Shown: positions 22,427 through 34,524 of the stretch, one piece after another
How positions within the stretch are numbered: position 1 is the first letter of the stretch
Layout: each line of letters begins with the position of its first letter
DNA from: Pisolithus tinctorius
Taxonomy: Eukaryota; Basidiomycota; Agaricomycetes; Boletales; Pisolithaceae
Assembly (NCBI GenBank): GCA_024663395.1
Contig: JANFAH010000112.1
Location: forward strand, 1 to 64,000
DNA: 64,000 bases
Reading direction: 5' to 3'
The notes under the pieces: generated by a model
What the model was told of the DNA's origin: nothing
Databases searched by the model: none
The model's input: the letters and a program-made list of their open reading frames with translations, nothing else
Made by a program: the position numbers and the translations under genes

Positions 22427-24931
22427 TTATGTGCCATTCTCCATTCCAGGACGTTCAACATTCATGCCAGCATTTCTCCAGATGCTGACAGATTTATGGT
22501 CTCCTGAATCTAACGCATTTTTGAGGGCGAGAGAAGCATATCCAGCATCGCATTCGAGGCCTCCAAGGTTAGCTCCTGCGCTGACGAGGAGGTCCACAAT
22601 ATCAGCATACCCTTGACGTGCAGCCTACGCAGGGTTCAGCTTTTCTTTGCCCATACTGTAATCAGTAAGCTGCGCTCACGTAGTACAGAGCTGTATGCCC
22701 CAGATTATCCCTAAGGTGTACCAGTGCACCCGCCTTAAGCAAGCAGCCGACAGACGCAGTACTGCCATTGAGAGCAGCTACGTGCAACGGGGAGCGATTG
22801 GAACCTGGCTCGAGGCAATTGATAGTACCGCCGGGAATGACTATTGGCATTTTGTCTTCCGTCTCCCAGTTCGCCGAGGCATCCAAACACAACTCCAGGC
22901 TTTCCAAATCGTTGCGAGCTGCCGCAAGGTGCACCAATGAGCGAAGCAACGCTGCCTCCGTGAAGGCAGTTTCGGCAGCAGTCTTGGACCACGACGCGGT
23001 GGCATCCTGTGCTACCCCCTCGATATCAGGAGTAAGGGTTATTAGAGGCATTCGGCTATTGGATGACATCAACCGAACGAGATGAACTAGTAGGCCTTGG
23101 ATGCTGTATAGATTGTGCAGCTCAGCGGGGTTACTGGGGACAGATAGTGTTTGTCGCGTAAGCTCCCCCCGCAGTGGTGTGCTGATCAATTCCCTAACTT
23201 GGGACGCTGAGAGCTCAGGCTTCGAGAGGAGGTAGCTAAGCTTCGTAAGAGCGCACTACGAATGACACGCGTCACACAACTCCCAAAATATACGGGGGTT
23301 CTACGCGTACCTCTGGCGTCATATCCCCACCCGGGACAACACCCACTCTCAGCAGTGCTCTACCTGGCTCGTAAGCTGAGGATACGGATCCCCTATAGCA
23401 CTGGGATATAGCGACGACGACAACTCCAGCATCACAAGCTTCTTGGAGGGCCTGCAATATATCCGTTCGTTGAGGTACGTTACCGGCGCCAAAGGTTTCG
23501 AGGACGACACCCTGTGCTGGAGGAGAGAGGAAGGCACGAGCGGTAGCGCCAGTCATCCCAGGGAACAACCGGAGGGTCGCTGAGGTATGGGAATGGATCG
23601 TCATCTAGGCAAACGAGTACAGTACCACCTACCGACGTGAGGACTCATCTCTGAATCGCCCTGGGATCAGTCACCGGTTAGTCAAAAGATGAACAACGAA
23701 CCTTTATGGGCCCGAAAACGACGTAATCTCGTCTGTCTCAGGACATTATTCCAGTTTACAAGGATGTCGATTCCCACTGCGACGGTTGAGCGGACAAAGC
23801 AAGCAAACTCGACTGTACTGACCATTTACCAAGGGCGGAAAGTTTGGGCTATGGAAGGCATTTAGATCGAAGGAAGATGCTTTCGAAACCCTATTCCCGC
23901 GATACAGGGTGTGGTTGAAATACAGGCTGCATTCTGCAAGGACAAAGCTTATCAAATGTTAGGAGGCTGCAAACAGAAAGGTTACCTGGAATTATGTAGT
24001 TCCCGGCAATGGAGAGTGCACCTAGAAGGTTGTCTACGGCGTCATTCCGCAGCTGTGAGAGTGGTATCTGAGCTCCGGTAAAGATCTACCAAGAAAGTCT
24101 GGGTTGTGCCTGGAACTGCAAATAGCAACTGTAGCCTACCACCGTCTTCCCTAAATCTTCCAAAAGAAAACTGAGGGCACTGGAAGTATAGGACATCGTG
24201 TCTGTACCGTGAAGGATAACAAACGCATCGAACGCAGTGTAATTGAGCTCGATTTCGGTGGCTATGCGTATCCAGTCTAATGATTCAAGACGGTCAGCAT
24301 GAGAATTGAACGGACTGACGGTCACTAGTAGCTGACCATTCATCTCGATGCTACTACTGTCTAGTAGCGGATCCCACTGAGCAGGACGTCGATAAGGTTG
24401 CTCTTGGACAATTCTTTTGAGCGGACATACCTCGAGAATGGCATAGCGGATGCGCTTGCTGCCATCCTTGCCGGAAACAGCACTCCGAGGAGTAACCAAG
24501 CTGGGAAGGCGCGCCTGGTACACTCCGTCGGATATCCTCTCGCAACCCGGCGTATGCGTGGATGGAGGATCCGGTCCAGCAAACAGAGTTTGTCCCTTTC
24601 CAATCGGACGGGACGAGCGGACGACAAATGTTGGATGCTGGGTTACCAAGGTATTTGGCAAGACCGGCGAATCGAGAGTGACAGGAGTGGGTGGTCCACT
24701 GCTCGACCACACCCTGTATCCTTCCACGGATGTTGCATTTGAGAACAATGAATCCTCCAATGGATCATGGAAGCGTTTCTGCCTGCGCAGTGTCTCTGTC
24801 AAAAAGAATGGTTCGGGAACATAACCGTTGGGACTGATAAGCATCCCAATTGTTCCCCCAGTGTAGATTACGAGGACTCTCGCCTCGTCAGGTTTTGAAG
24901 GGTTCATCTCGACCTTGGAAGGGAGGGTCAT
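22427..24931 (-). CDS. Type I L-asparaginase with C-terminal ankyrin repeats
   Basis: Hydrolyses L-asparagine to aspartate and ammonia, probably in the cytosol. The N-terminal catalytic site reads ARVLVIYTGGTIGMLISPNG with the nucleophile-type Thr in TGGTIG. The second catalytic block is FVILHGTDTMSYTSSALSFL followed by FTGAQIPLSQLRNDAVDNLL. Later exons give VLETFGAGNVPQRTDILQAL. The C-terminal third has ankyrin-type repeats: RSPLHVAALNGSTASVGCLL, LGHTALYY and AARQGYADIVDLLVSAGANL. This domain order is that of eukaryotic cytosolic asparaginases. The start ATG is at 24929-24931 and the stop at 22427-22429. A long insert between the two catalytic blocks (around 24500-24780) holds Pro/Ser-rich sequence. 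Confidence 0.93.
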
Positions 24932-25287
24932 TCTGGCTAGGAGCAGTACGTGGGACGGTTGCTCACCAGCAGTAATACTTTTAACGAAATATATAAAACC
25001 GACTTCACCCGGCTGCTCCGGAGATGAGTGACTAAGTTACATATTTAGCGGCGCTGCCGGCTTGATAGCACCTCAAGTTGTGAGAAGGACCCCAGCTGGA
25101 AATTGGAAACCTTGTTTGGTTACCTACCTATTACTCTAACGATTGCACCGCCACCGAGCGCAGAAATGGTCACGTGTTTCGGATCTCGGATCGACGCGTG
25201 ACTCACCAGCGGACACTAATAAGTACTCCAAATCCAAATCGAATCTACAGCGTCATAGTTCTGTGCACTCCATTTCACGCGGATGTT
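24932..25287. promoter_or_regulatory. Divergent promoter region asparaginase/eIF2B-beta
   Basis: A 356-bp gap between two outward-facing start codons. It includes an AT-rich patch (TTAACGAAATATATAAAACC near 24980) that could serve as a TATA element. No other gene is visible. Confidence 0.4.
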
Positions 25288-26681
25288 ATGGCTACTGATC
25301 CAGAAAGCGCCGCAGGTCAACGAATTGTCGAACATCTCGCAGCTAGGCTTCGAAGGCGGTCAGTGAGAGGCACCCCTTTGCCAAAATGCTCTACTTTTCA
25401 TGCGTTTGTCATCAGTCAAGTTGTGGGATCTCGGGAAACTGCACTTGAGACCGTCCTCGTCCTTCGTCAGGTGGTGTCCAAGGCCCGATTCTCGAACATC
25501 GACCAACTGGTCGACACTATCCGTTCTGTTGGCCGAAAATTAGTCGAGGCTCAGCCTAAAGGCTTGTCTACAGCTGTCTATCTATGTTCTGCTTCTGAAT
25601 AATATATGTACATCAGAGTATACGGTAGGAAACACCGTCAGAAAAGTTTTGCACCACATCCGAGAAGAGTATCATACTGCGACCCGAGGAGCTGCAGCTC
25701 CATTCCCATCAAAACCCACCTTTTCTATCGCCAAGTTCGTCTCGCAAGGACAACCCCGAAAACAGACCGCTTCACAGAGGACTTCACATGAAACGAGAGG
25801 TGTTCTCAGGGAGAACGATGCAGACGATCCCGATGCGTTCGCAAGAGCTTTGAAGCCTGTTTTTATGGAGGCTATCCAGGATGTTCTCGATGAGCTCGAG
25901 ACCGTATATGACAACGTGTCCAAAGTTGCCAAGGATCATATACATTCAGAGTACGTCCACACTACACAACGATCTTAGCTAAAGAGGGCAATTGATCCTG
26001 CCACAGTGAAATTATCCTTACAATCGGTAATTCAAGCACAGTCGAGGCCTTCCTTAAAGCGGCGGCCTCGCACAGAAAATACACCGTTATCGTAGCGGAT
26101 ACTGCCCCATCGTGAATGTTGTGTTCTTCCGCTTCGGTATCAGTATTGACTTGTGAGCTGACAGGTATAGTGGACGAGAGATGGCCCAGTCTCTCTCGAC
26201 CTCAGGGATAACGACTGTGCTCGTCCCTGATTCATCAGTATACGCATTAATGTCCCGAATCAATAAAGTCGTACTCGGTGCACATGCAATTCTCGCTAAT
26301 GGCGGAATGTTCGCTGTAACAGGTTCGCTTTTGGCCGCCACCGCCGCCCGAGCACATAGCACGCCGGTCGTCGTCTGCTCAGGACAGTTTAAGCTCACTC
26401 CTCAATGGAATTTATACCACGAATACGGTGCACTTGATTTCGCGGATCCAAGTGGTGTGCTAGGATTCGAGGAAGGTGATCTTGTTGATAAAGTAGACGT
26501 CGTGAACCCGTATTACGACTACGTCCGGCCTGAAATGATCGATGCGTATATCACGAACGAGTGGGTAACTTATCTATCCTGTGATAGCACTGTTGACGAT
26601 CCTCGCAGCGGGGATCATCCCCCATCGTCAGTTTACCGTCTTATCAAGGAGGCATATGATGATGAAGACTATGAATTGTAA
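25288..26681 (+). CDS. GCD7: Translation initiation factor eIF2B subunit beta
   Basis: Regulatory subunit of the guanine-nucleotide exchange factor for eIF2 in the cytosol. The protein begins MATDPESAAGQRIVEHLAAR. It continues with EIILTIGNSSTVEAFLKAAA and VIVADTAPSYSGREMAQSLS. SRINKVVLGAHAILANGGMF and GSLLAATAARAHSTPVVVCS follow, then DGDHPPSSVYRLIKEAYDDE, all in family order. Introns lie at about 25569-25623, 25950-26007, 26115-26166 and 26560-26608. The first is best explained by a GC donor (AAAG|GCTTGT), which gives QPKEYTVGNTVRKV with no extra residues. A GT-donor alternative adds four residues. The 3' end converges on GUF1 with 55 bp between stop codons. Confidence 0.94.
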
Positions 26682-26736
26682 CAATGTTCACCGCGTAATA
26701 GTCTACAATCGTCATTCAGCACGACCACCTAAACTA

Positions 26737-29652
26737 TCACTTCGCCGTGGTGCTCAGTATATCGAAGAAAGCGTTTTGCGGCAGGTCCACATTTCCTATC
26801 TTCTTCATTCGACGCTTGCTCTCCTTTTGGTTCTCGAGGTGTTTCAGCTTGCGTTCGTAGTGTCCTGTGTTGACATCAGGCTATTTAAAAGAAAGGCCCA
26901 TTGGAAGGGTTTCCCACCTCCGTACAGGCCAGCAGTAACATCAGCACGCATGGCAGATAACGTCTCTCGAGCAACGATCCTTCTGCCTACAGCCGCCTGT
27001 ATAGGGACTTCGAACAATTGCCGCGGGATCACCTTGTCTGGATACATTGTGAGTGTAGAGACAAGGAAGAAGTGACAACTACGGACGCAGTTTCTTGACC
27101 CACGTCCTGCCAATTTTTTGTTCTACGGACCGATGGATGACCAGTGCTAATGCATCCACTGGTTTGCCATTCAGGAGGAAGGTCATCTAAAAAATCCTCA
27201 GCACAAATAGCTTAATGGAAGCAATCATCCATACTTTGACCAAATCGCTTGCCTTGTAACCAGCATCCTCATAGCTGCATGGTCAGCAACAAAGCCTTGC
27301 TATCCTAACGGCACTCACTCGAAACTTGCGTACCCTGAACTTCTACTCTTTAATTGGTCAAAGAAGTCTGTCACGATCTCGCTTAAGGGCAGAGTGCATG
27401 TCAACATGACCCGTGCCGATGTGCTAGTCCCTGAATCCAAGTAGTGATGATCCAAGTCATCCGCGCGACGGGAGAAGCAAAGGTCCATCATGTCACCAAG
27501 GTATTCTATCAAATGGTTAGACGCGAATGTAACTCGAAGGGGGCTGGCCCGCGAACCTTCTGGCACTAGTATGGAAGCTTTCACCATGGGCTCCTGTACC
27601 TCGCGAACATGAGATGCCGTGCCCCACTCATCAGGGAAATCCGTTGGATTGCTAACAATTACCGTTTGGTCTCTGTATATCACTGCCAGGATGTTCAGAC
27701 ACCGGTTTCACAAACCAAGAGTAAAAACATACCCTTGTAGGGGACTGTTGGAGCAGTGATGATAATGTTCGCGTCGTACTCATCTTCCAGACGTTGTCGA
27801 AAAACGTCCATGTGCAAAGTACCTAAGAACCCAAGTCTGCAACCTTGTCCAAGAGCTGTGGATGATTCACGCTGAATAGTGACACTACGATCTGTAAGCG
27901 TGAGCTGCTCGCCCACATTTAAGTAGAGACAAGTCGTCAAAGCCGTTAGGAACGTACACGTCGAATCGACTCCTCGAGTTTTATGAAGTCATTGGTATCC
28001 ACAGGAAATACTCCAGCGTACACCTAAACCAAATCAAACACCCAAACAAATCAAAAAGCAATTTCTCGACGTCGATGGAGGCATACCATCGCCTTAGTAG
28101 GTTGAAAACCCGGCATGGGATCGACAGGCACGTTCACTTGATGAAGTGTATCTCCGACATGGGCTGTACAGACATTAGAGACATTTTCGCCCTATTGGAT
28201 ACATCCCACCTTCCGTAGACTCCTTCATATTGCAGGCGATGTAGCCAACTTGGCCAGGCTGCAGATGCATGACGGGGACCTCCTCTGGGTGCATGATACC
28301 AACTTCTGTCACTTCGTATTTCTTCCCAGTATGACACGACGCTATTCTATCCCCTGATAAACAGTCAACGGGCTTCCGGTGCAGGATACCATCGGAACCT
28401 ACCCTTGCGCATGACTCCATTCATGACATTCACCAACGAGATAACGCCCCTATATCTGTCATATCTGCCATACTTAGAAGAGTACAAAGGACAGATTTTC
28501 ATTACCCACTGTGAATCAAAGAGGAGAGCCTTCAAGGGCTCATGCACAGATCCTGATGGTGGGGGTATTCGTTCGATGATAGCCTGCAGAACAGTCTCGA
28601 CACCTCTGCCTGTCTTCGCTGATATTTGTAAGACCTCTGCAGGGTCTATTCCAAACATGGATTGCAGCTGTGCAGTAATGCGTGATGGATCCGCTACAGG
28701 CATGTCTATCTATTCCACTTTTTTTTCAGAAACCGAGAAAACGTCCGAGTATAAATGCAACCTTGTTCAGTACAGGGATGATTTTGAGCCCGCGCTCTCT
28801 GGCAATGTGAAATACGGAAATAGACTGCGCTTGAACACCTTGCGTGGCGTCCACCAACAGGAGTGCGCCTTGGCAGGCTGCCAAAGAGCGAGACACCTCC
28901 CACGAAAAATCAACGTGACCCTGCAGGTGAAATTAACAATTGCTGAAGAAATATAGATCTTATCGTACGGGAGTATCGATGAGATTGAGCAAGTACTTCT
29001 GGTGGGAGTGATATATCATACTGCAGAGTGTCAGTCCGGATTCTTGCCGAGTCAAGGACGTGCTTTAGACCTTGCAGTTTGAGCCTTGACTTAAAGCTAC
29101 ATGAGAAGTTGTGGTGAAGAAGGGTTATTAGTCCTACCGGTTATCCCACGTTCACGCTCGACTTTGAGCTTGTCTAGTACTTGCTGGTTCGCACCGAAAG
29201 CCTTCTTAGGAATGGTTCCCGTAAGCTAAACACGGAGATGAGGATGCCGATCGAAGAAGTATAAGTATCCTTATATACCTCCAGCAAGCTGTGAGCGGTA
29301 TAATATCAGTTGCGAATACTGCACACCATGACCACTCCGACTAACCGGTCTGCTAGCGTCGATTTCCCGTGGTCTGGACAACCGAACTGAGTCAGAGAGG
29401 TAAGAGTAGTGGCTCCAACTCACCAATGTGGGCAACGATGGAGAAATTACTGCATTTTTAGGACTAAGTTACTCTATAGAGTCGTTCTACAATGCGACCG
29501 TACCGTATGACCTCGCAGGGAAACTCTGTCATGTCGATGGACTTGCCAGTTGCGCTGGCCGAGCCTGGCGGGGAAGCACTAAGACATCGAAACTTCCCGT
29601 GCGTGGATTGGAGAATGCTTGCAGATGCACGGAACCGCCATGGTAAAAGCAT
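26737..29652 (-). CDS. GUF1: Mitochondrial translation GTPase GUF1 (EF4/LepA-like)
   Basis: Ribosome-associated GTPase of mitochondria that promotes translation under stress. Exon 1 (from ATG at 29650-29652) codes a basic, Ser-rich presequence, [20 protein letters not shown], ending [10 protein letters not shown]. Splicing gives [20 protein letters not shown], the G1 motif. The conserved [12 protein letters not shown] switch sequence follows. Downstream are [20 protein letters not shown], the LepA signature [20 protein letters not shown] and the C-terminal block [20 protein letters not shown]. It ends [10 protein letters not shown] followed by TGA at 26737-26739. At least ten short introns interrupt it. 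The first intron falls inside CG|T of the Arg before NFSIV, and the next lies inside the DHGKS motif (ATT G|AC). Confidence 0.94.
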
Positions 29653-29773
29653 CGAGCTAGCAAATCTTCCAAGTCTATTAGCAAGTAGGACTCAATAATG
29701 TTAATACGACCGTGTACTCTATATTGCTTAGTCAGCCGCAACGTCTCTCGCTCTCATTCAAACGGCTTTGGGT
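29653..29773. promoter_or_regulatory. Shared divergent promoter GUF1/CWF18
   Basis: 121 bp lie between the two start codons. No TATA box is seen. Confidence 0.4.
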
Positions 29774-30398
29774 ATGTCTCTTCAAGAGGCATTGGAGGTG
29801 CGAAAAGCGCGTTTGCTCGCGCTGAGGAAAAGAAAGGAGGAGGGTGCAACCGACGACAATAGGTGAGTCATGTCCAGTCGACAGCATCTCGGTACCCACC
29901 GTTCAGAGGCGCCGTCTTGCTTAACCGCAACTTCGATCCTGAAACGCGAACGTTACGGAAGCATGGGCTGAATGGTGCTATAACTGAGGATACTTTGGAG
30001 GAAGATGTGGATGGCATGGCGGAAAAGATAATAGCGGAGGACGAACAACAGCGAGCGGAGGAATTGGTATGCAATACCACGCACAACATCCTAAGAGAAA
30101 CTCATTCTCAATACTCCTCGCTGCTTAGAATGTTTTTAATATTGCCCCAAAACGACCCAACTGGGACCTCAAAAGAGAGATGGACAAGAAGCTAGCTAAA
30201 CTAGAGCGGAAGACGCAGGAAGCAATTCATACTCTGATCAGTGAGTGTTGGCCACGCCTTTGTCGCACTGCATTAGACAATCTGGCCACAGGACAACGAC
30301 TTGCCGCTCAAAAAGGCCAGTCAGAAGACATCATGGGAGCAATGAATGCACAAGAGAGAGCTCAGGAGGAGGACGATGATGAAGGGGATTCGGACTAA
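29774..30398 (+). CDS. CWF18: Pre-mRNA splicing factor CWF18-like (CCDC12 family)
   Basis: Small spliceosome-associated protein of the Cdc5/Prp19 group. Four exons (29774-29862, 29907-30066, 30129-30240, 30292-30398) give 155 aa. Signature sequence is MSLQEALEVRKARLLALRKR, then LLNRNFDPETRTLRKHG and NVFNIAPKRPNWDLKREMDK, then LERKTQEAIHTLIRQRLAAQ. The C-terminus is acidic (EEDDDEGDSD). The order and length match the family closely. It is 195 bp upstream of the co-oriented elongin A gene. Confidence 0.93.
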
Positions 30399-30593
30399 GA
30401 TAATAATATATTTCTAGTTCTAGTACTTGGTGTGACACAAGTGGGATCAATTGAGCCACGTGGGGAGACACATATCCTGTATTAAAACGTTCCTGCAAGT
30501 CAAGTCTTGTCCTCTCTTCATCCTTCCTCAGTCCCACAACACTCTACATCCTTCCTTCAAGGCCAGGTTTCACCACACAGATAGACATTACCC

Positions 30594-31823
30594 ATGCTTT
30601 CAGAATCCGAAGGCCAGTCGCGCCGAATACCAACCCTGGCCTCGTATTGCCAGCGCGGTGAATACTCGCCCTCACCCTGTCCACACCTGCTTAAGCTCAT
30701 ATCACAATAGTTCTCTCAGCGCACGCAGATGGTGCGGAAACAGTATGGCTGCTCCCCTTTGTCTTACGCTCTGTGCTCCTTGGCCAGCTTTGAGTTGTCT
30801 TGGTGATGACATACGGTATGACCTGATTAAACCTGTCCTGGAATGCTGCTCTGCAGAGACTCTGCTTCGCCTTGAACAATCATCTCCAGTACGTGACACT
30901 ATATTGCGTATTTGAACCGCTCTCTGATACTAGCTGGAGTATCTGCAAGAGAACACGTCCGGTAACTGGAATCATCACATGCATAACCGATCCTGACGCA
31001 TGCTCTTTCAGACTTGTGGGAGCGCTTATGCTTCAAGATGTATCCTCTACTTCGTAGAGCAACTTGCTCGGAATGGGGAACTTCGGCCTGAGTCGTGGCG
31101 TGAACAATTCTTTGTAAGTTTCATCAGTGCCTTACTGGGTATACACCGCTCATCGCGGATCAACTAGTTGCTCCGCGAGGCAGAGGCACATCGCCTGGAG
31201 GAAGTATCTTCCAAACTACGCAACCAACGCATGGAAGCTGCCGAGCGCAAGAAGGAACGAGAAGTTAAGCTGACAGACAGACTACCGCCGGCTAAGCGTG
31301 CCCGTACGCGTCTCTTCGTACCATCTGAATTTTCGTCCGTAACAGTCTGTGAGCAGGGACCTCGGTTACTCAACCCAAGTCACTGTTCCAAAAGGCGAAG
31401 AACGAGGTGAAGTTCCGGAAGGCTCTATATACCACTCGCATTCTGCCTCCCATGGTACATGGGAAAACGTATCGGGTACTTCCCAGCGCTCCAAGTGCAA
31501 AACCACCTATGGTCTCTTCGTCACGTACACCCAAAATCTGCATTGGCAGAACGGGTGCCACTGGACCGCCCTTAGCATCAACTAAGCTCGCGACTAGTGT
31601 ACCTGTGTCAACGGAGGAACCGCAGTTGTCCGCCGAACCCCTTCCGGCCGAACAATCTGCACCGGTTTCCCCGCTTTCAACACTATCCTCACCGACGCCC
31701 GCAGAGGCGCGCACTCTCAAACCCCCGATACAGAAGAAAGATCCGATGGCATCCCTCTTCATGCCGAAACACCGTGCTTTCTCCCAACTACCCAAGGCTG
31801 CTAGCAACACACCAGCACGGTAA
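30594..31823 (+). CDS. Elongin-A-like protein
   Basis: Subunit of the elongin (SIII) complex, acting in transcript elongation and as a substrate receptor for RNA polymerase II ubiquitylation. Spliced N-terminus MLSESEGQSRRIPTLASYCQ leads into VLSAHADALSCLGDDIRYDL, then IKPVLECCSAETLLRLEQSS. This is the F-box-like/BC-box region of elongin A, followed by DLWERLCFKMYPLLREQLAR. A basic coiled-coil stretch follows (EEVSSKLRNQRMEAAERKKE), and then a disordered Pro/Ser-rich tail with KKDPMASLFMPKHRAFSQL. Several introns of 45-60 nt are required. The stop TAA ends at 31823, convergent with ADE4. The length of about 300 aa is usual for fungal forms, which lack the long animal N-terminus. Confidence 0.85.
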
Positions 31824-32020
31824 CTACGTTCTACCCGCTAACTTGCCTCACAAGTTTTCGTCAATACTCGACTTCTTTTTCATGATCTTCCATGGTCTAG
31901 TTTGTTGTACACGATATCTATTCACTTGTAGCTGGCGCACCATAATGTATTCTTAGAGGAGAATGTAGAGTCTAAACACATACATAATTGTAATCGCACT
32001 CAGCGCGTCAGAACCTGGTG

Positions 32021-34060
32021 TCAACTGACATGCCATGTGTTATGCAGACCAACACTGTCATCGGCCCGGTTGGTGGGTCCACCCGAACTAATTACAGGTG
32101 CCCCTCCACGAAATGCAACTTCCTTACTTTCTTTGGCTTCAAGCCGTCCTTCGACCAGTTTGTTTTTGACGTGATCGGCCCTCAACGATTCAATGTGAGT
32201 CAGGTATGCTTCGTCCACGCCTCCAGTGACATATTCGCCCGTGAAAACGGAGCAATCGAATGTCTCGATGGATGGGTTCAACTGTCGGACAGACGTGATA
32301 AGATCTGGAAGCGTCTGAAAGATGACGAGATCGGCGCCAATAGCCTCTGCGATCTCCTCCGTAGTCCGCCCATATGCCACAAGCTCTGTGCGGGATGGCA
32401 TATCTATGCCGTAAACGTTGGAGTGGCTATGTCTAGCATCAGCATCAGCTGCGCAGTATGCGGTAACTTTGACCATCACCGTATGGGAGGTGCGCAGCTC
32501 GCGACGATAACTTTCCTGGCCCCGACATCCTTTGCCATTTGTATGATTTCTTTGGATGTTGTACCTCGGACGATTGAATCTACCGCATATGGAAATAGGC
32601 GTCAAGCGAAACGCTTCGAGTAAGGAACAATTACCATCGACTAGGAGCACATTCTTGCCGGAGAACTCAAGTGCCATTGCATTCAGCTTTTTTCGGACGT
32701 TCTTTGTCCTGTCAACTTGGTTAGGTGTGACCGAGAGGTGTAACCAGAAAGAGCCACCTCATCTGCTGACCAGGCATGATAAAGGTCCGCCCCACATAGC
32801 GGTTTTTGATGAAGCCTTCCCGGTAGGGGAGTTGAAGCCTCTGAGCCAAGTTGAGGGCTGCAACTCGTGACGTGTCCGGAACCTGACGCATTGTACTTAG
32901 CAAAATCCTCCGAAAAACAAGTGGATACCATCAACGTGCCGGAATGACGACGTCTACGGTCAACCCCTTTGTCGCGAGCACTTTGCGGACTTCCTCCGCA
33001 AGGGCATCTCCCATCGCCATCCGACTGCGGTAGACGCTTACACCGTCGAGGACGGAGTCCGGACGTGCGAAGTAGACATATTCAAAGATATCTGGAGCAA
33101 ATATTGCTGGCTCCCCAACGCGCTTTCTACTGACACCTGTGCGGGTGATAATAACGGCCTCGCCTAAACAGGATCAGACCATTAGTACGTGGTGAGGTGC
33201 TAGAAACCCACCTGGTTTTACATCTTCCCAATCGGAGAAACCTCCGGCATCGGCGACTATGCTTTCGCTGGCAATAATATAGTCCCTCCTTTCAGACGAG
33301 TTTTTCCGAGACGCCATTCCAATGGGGCGTATACCGTTCGGATCCCTAAAAGCAATGATTCCGAAACCGGCCAGCATGGCCACGCAGGCGTAGGCACCCT
33401 TGCTCTGCTTCATAAGTTCTCCAATAGCTGTGAAAATATCATCTTCGTTGATCCGAAACTTTCCAGTCTGCTGGAGGTTATTGGCGAAGATATTGAGGAG
33501 AAGTTCGGAATCGGAAGAGGTGTTGATGTGTCTATGCGCTACAGCGTCCATGAAGTGAAGCAGGGAATCACTATGGATCAGGTTTCCATTCTATGAATTG
33601 ATAAGGCGCATACGCATACAGATAACCGAGAGGGGCGGGACCCACATGCGCGAGTACGATACCGTACGGTGAATTAACGTAGAAGGGCTGTGCTTCGGCA
33701 TGGTTAGAACTGCCGGCAGTAGGATAGCGGACTACGTAGTTGATTAGATGAGTCTGGGCGAGGGATGGCAAGGGGGGACAGCACAAACCATGTCCGATGC
33801 CCATTTCACCTTTGAGTCTTGAGATAGAGACGTCGTCGAAGACGTCACGAACCATTCCGTTGGCTTTGCATTGGTAGAAGCGACCCTTGTGACCGCAAGT
33901 GACGATTCCACAGGCATCCTGACCGCGGTGCTGGAGTAGAGAAAGCCCCTCGCAGATTTCAGACGCTGCGTCATGGCCGGAGTCATTCAAGAGCAGACCT
34001 AAGACGCCACACACTATGAAAGCGTGAGTTAGGAGAGTAAAGGTAAGGGAAAGACTCACT
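32021..34060 (-). CDS. ADE4: Amidophosphoribosyltransferase (first step of purine synthesis)
   Basis: Converts PRPP and glutamine to 5-phosphoribosylamine. The mature enzyme needs Cys2 as its N-terminal nucleophile. Here the Met codon is built from A at 34060 and TG at 34013-34012, across a 46-nt intron (34014-34059, GTGAGT...CATAG). This gives [11 protein letters not shown]. The glutaminase block reads [16 protein letters not shown], then [16 protein letters not shown] and [20 protein letters not shown]. The PRPP-binding strand [20 protein letters not shown] is formed across an intron near 32590-32630, and [18 protein letters not shown] follows. The C-terminal tail is [15 protein letters not shown]... 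with TGA at 32021-32023. The family name is certain. The split start is inferred from splicing logic and enzyme chemistry. Confidence 0.94.
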
Positions 34061-34524
34061 GCTCTCAGAGCGGAATGGTGGATGCCAAGTAGGAGGAGGA
34101 CAATATCATTATGGCTTGGTAGCTTTTTCTACAGTCCAAAAAAGTGCGGTGATAATCTCGTGACTGATCTCGATCACGTCGCCATCCACGTGGTTTCTGC
34201 GTATTTGCACGACATAATACGTCTGCGCGTGTGGGTATTCTACAATTTCAAACCACCCCATAAAAATGAAGAAATACGCGGTTGAACGCGGTCGTATTCT
34301 TTAGTACTACACAAAGGATATGGGTCTGTACGTATCGTTAGAGGAAGTAATGAGCTACGGAGCCCGGGTACTAGTTATGTCATAATGCAGGCGAACTGCG
34401 CGCCTCTATGGTTGAAATAGCGACTGTTCTACAGGTATGCTGTTGCGTCGATAGATAGAGGAAGGATGAACTTCCAATGTAAGTCAATAATTACAATGCA
34501 CAAGGAGTGTATGATGAACACATC
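34061..34524. other. Intergenic region between ADE4 and SAM synthetase genes
   Basis: About 460 bp with no reading frame of note. It should contain the ADE4 promoter and further 5' UTR, plus the SAM synthetase 3' UTR. AT-rich patches occur near 34255-34320. Confidence 0.4.

Noticed and set aside
32018..32623. 201-codon plus-strand frame opposite ADE4
   Set aside because: Entirely antisense to well-supported amidophosphoribosyltransferase exons, so a shadow frame.
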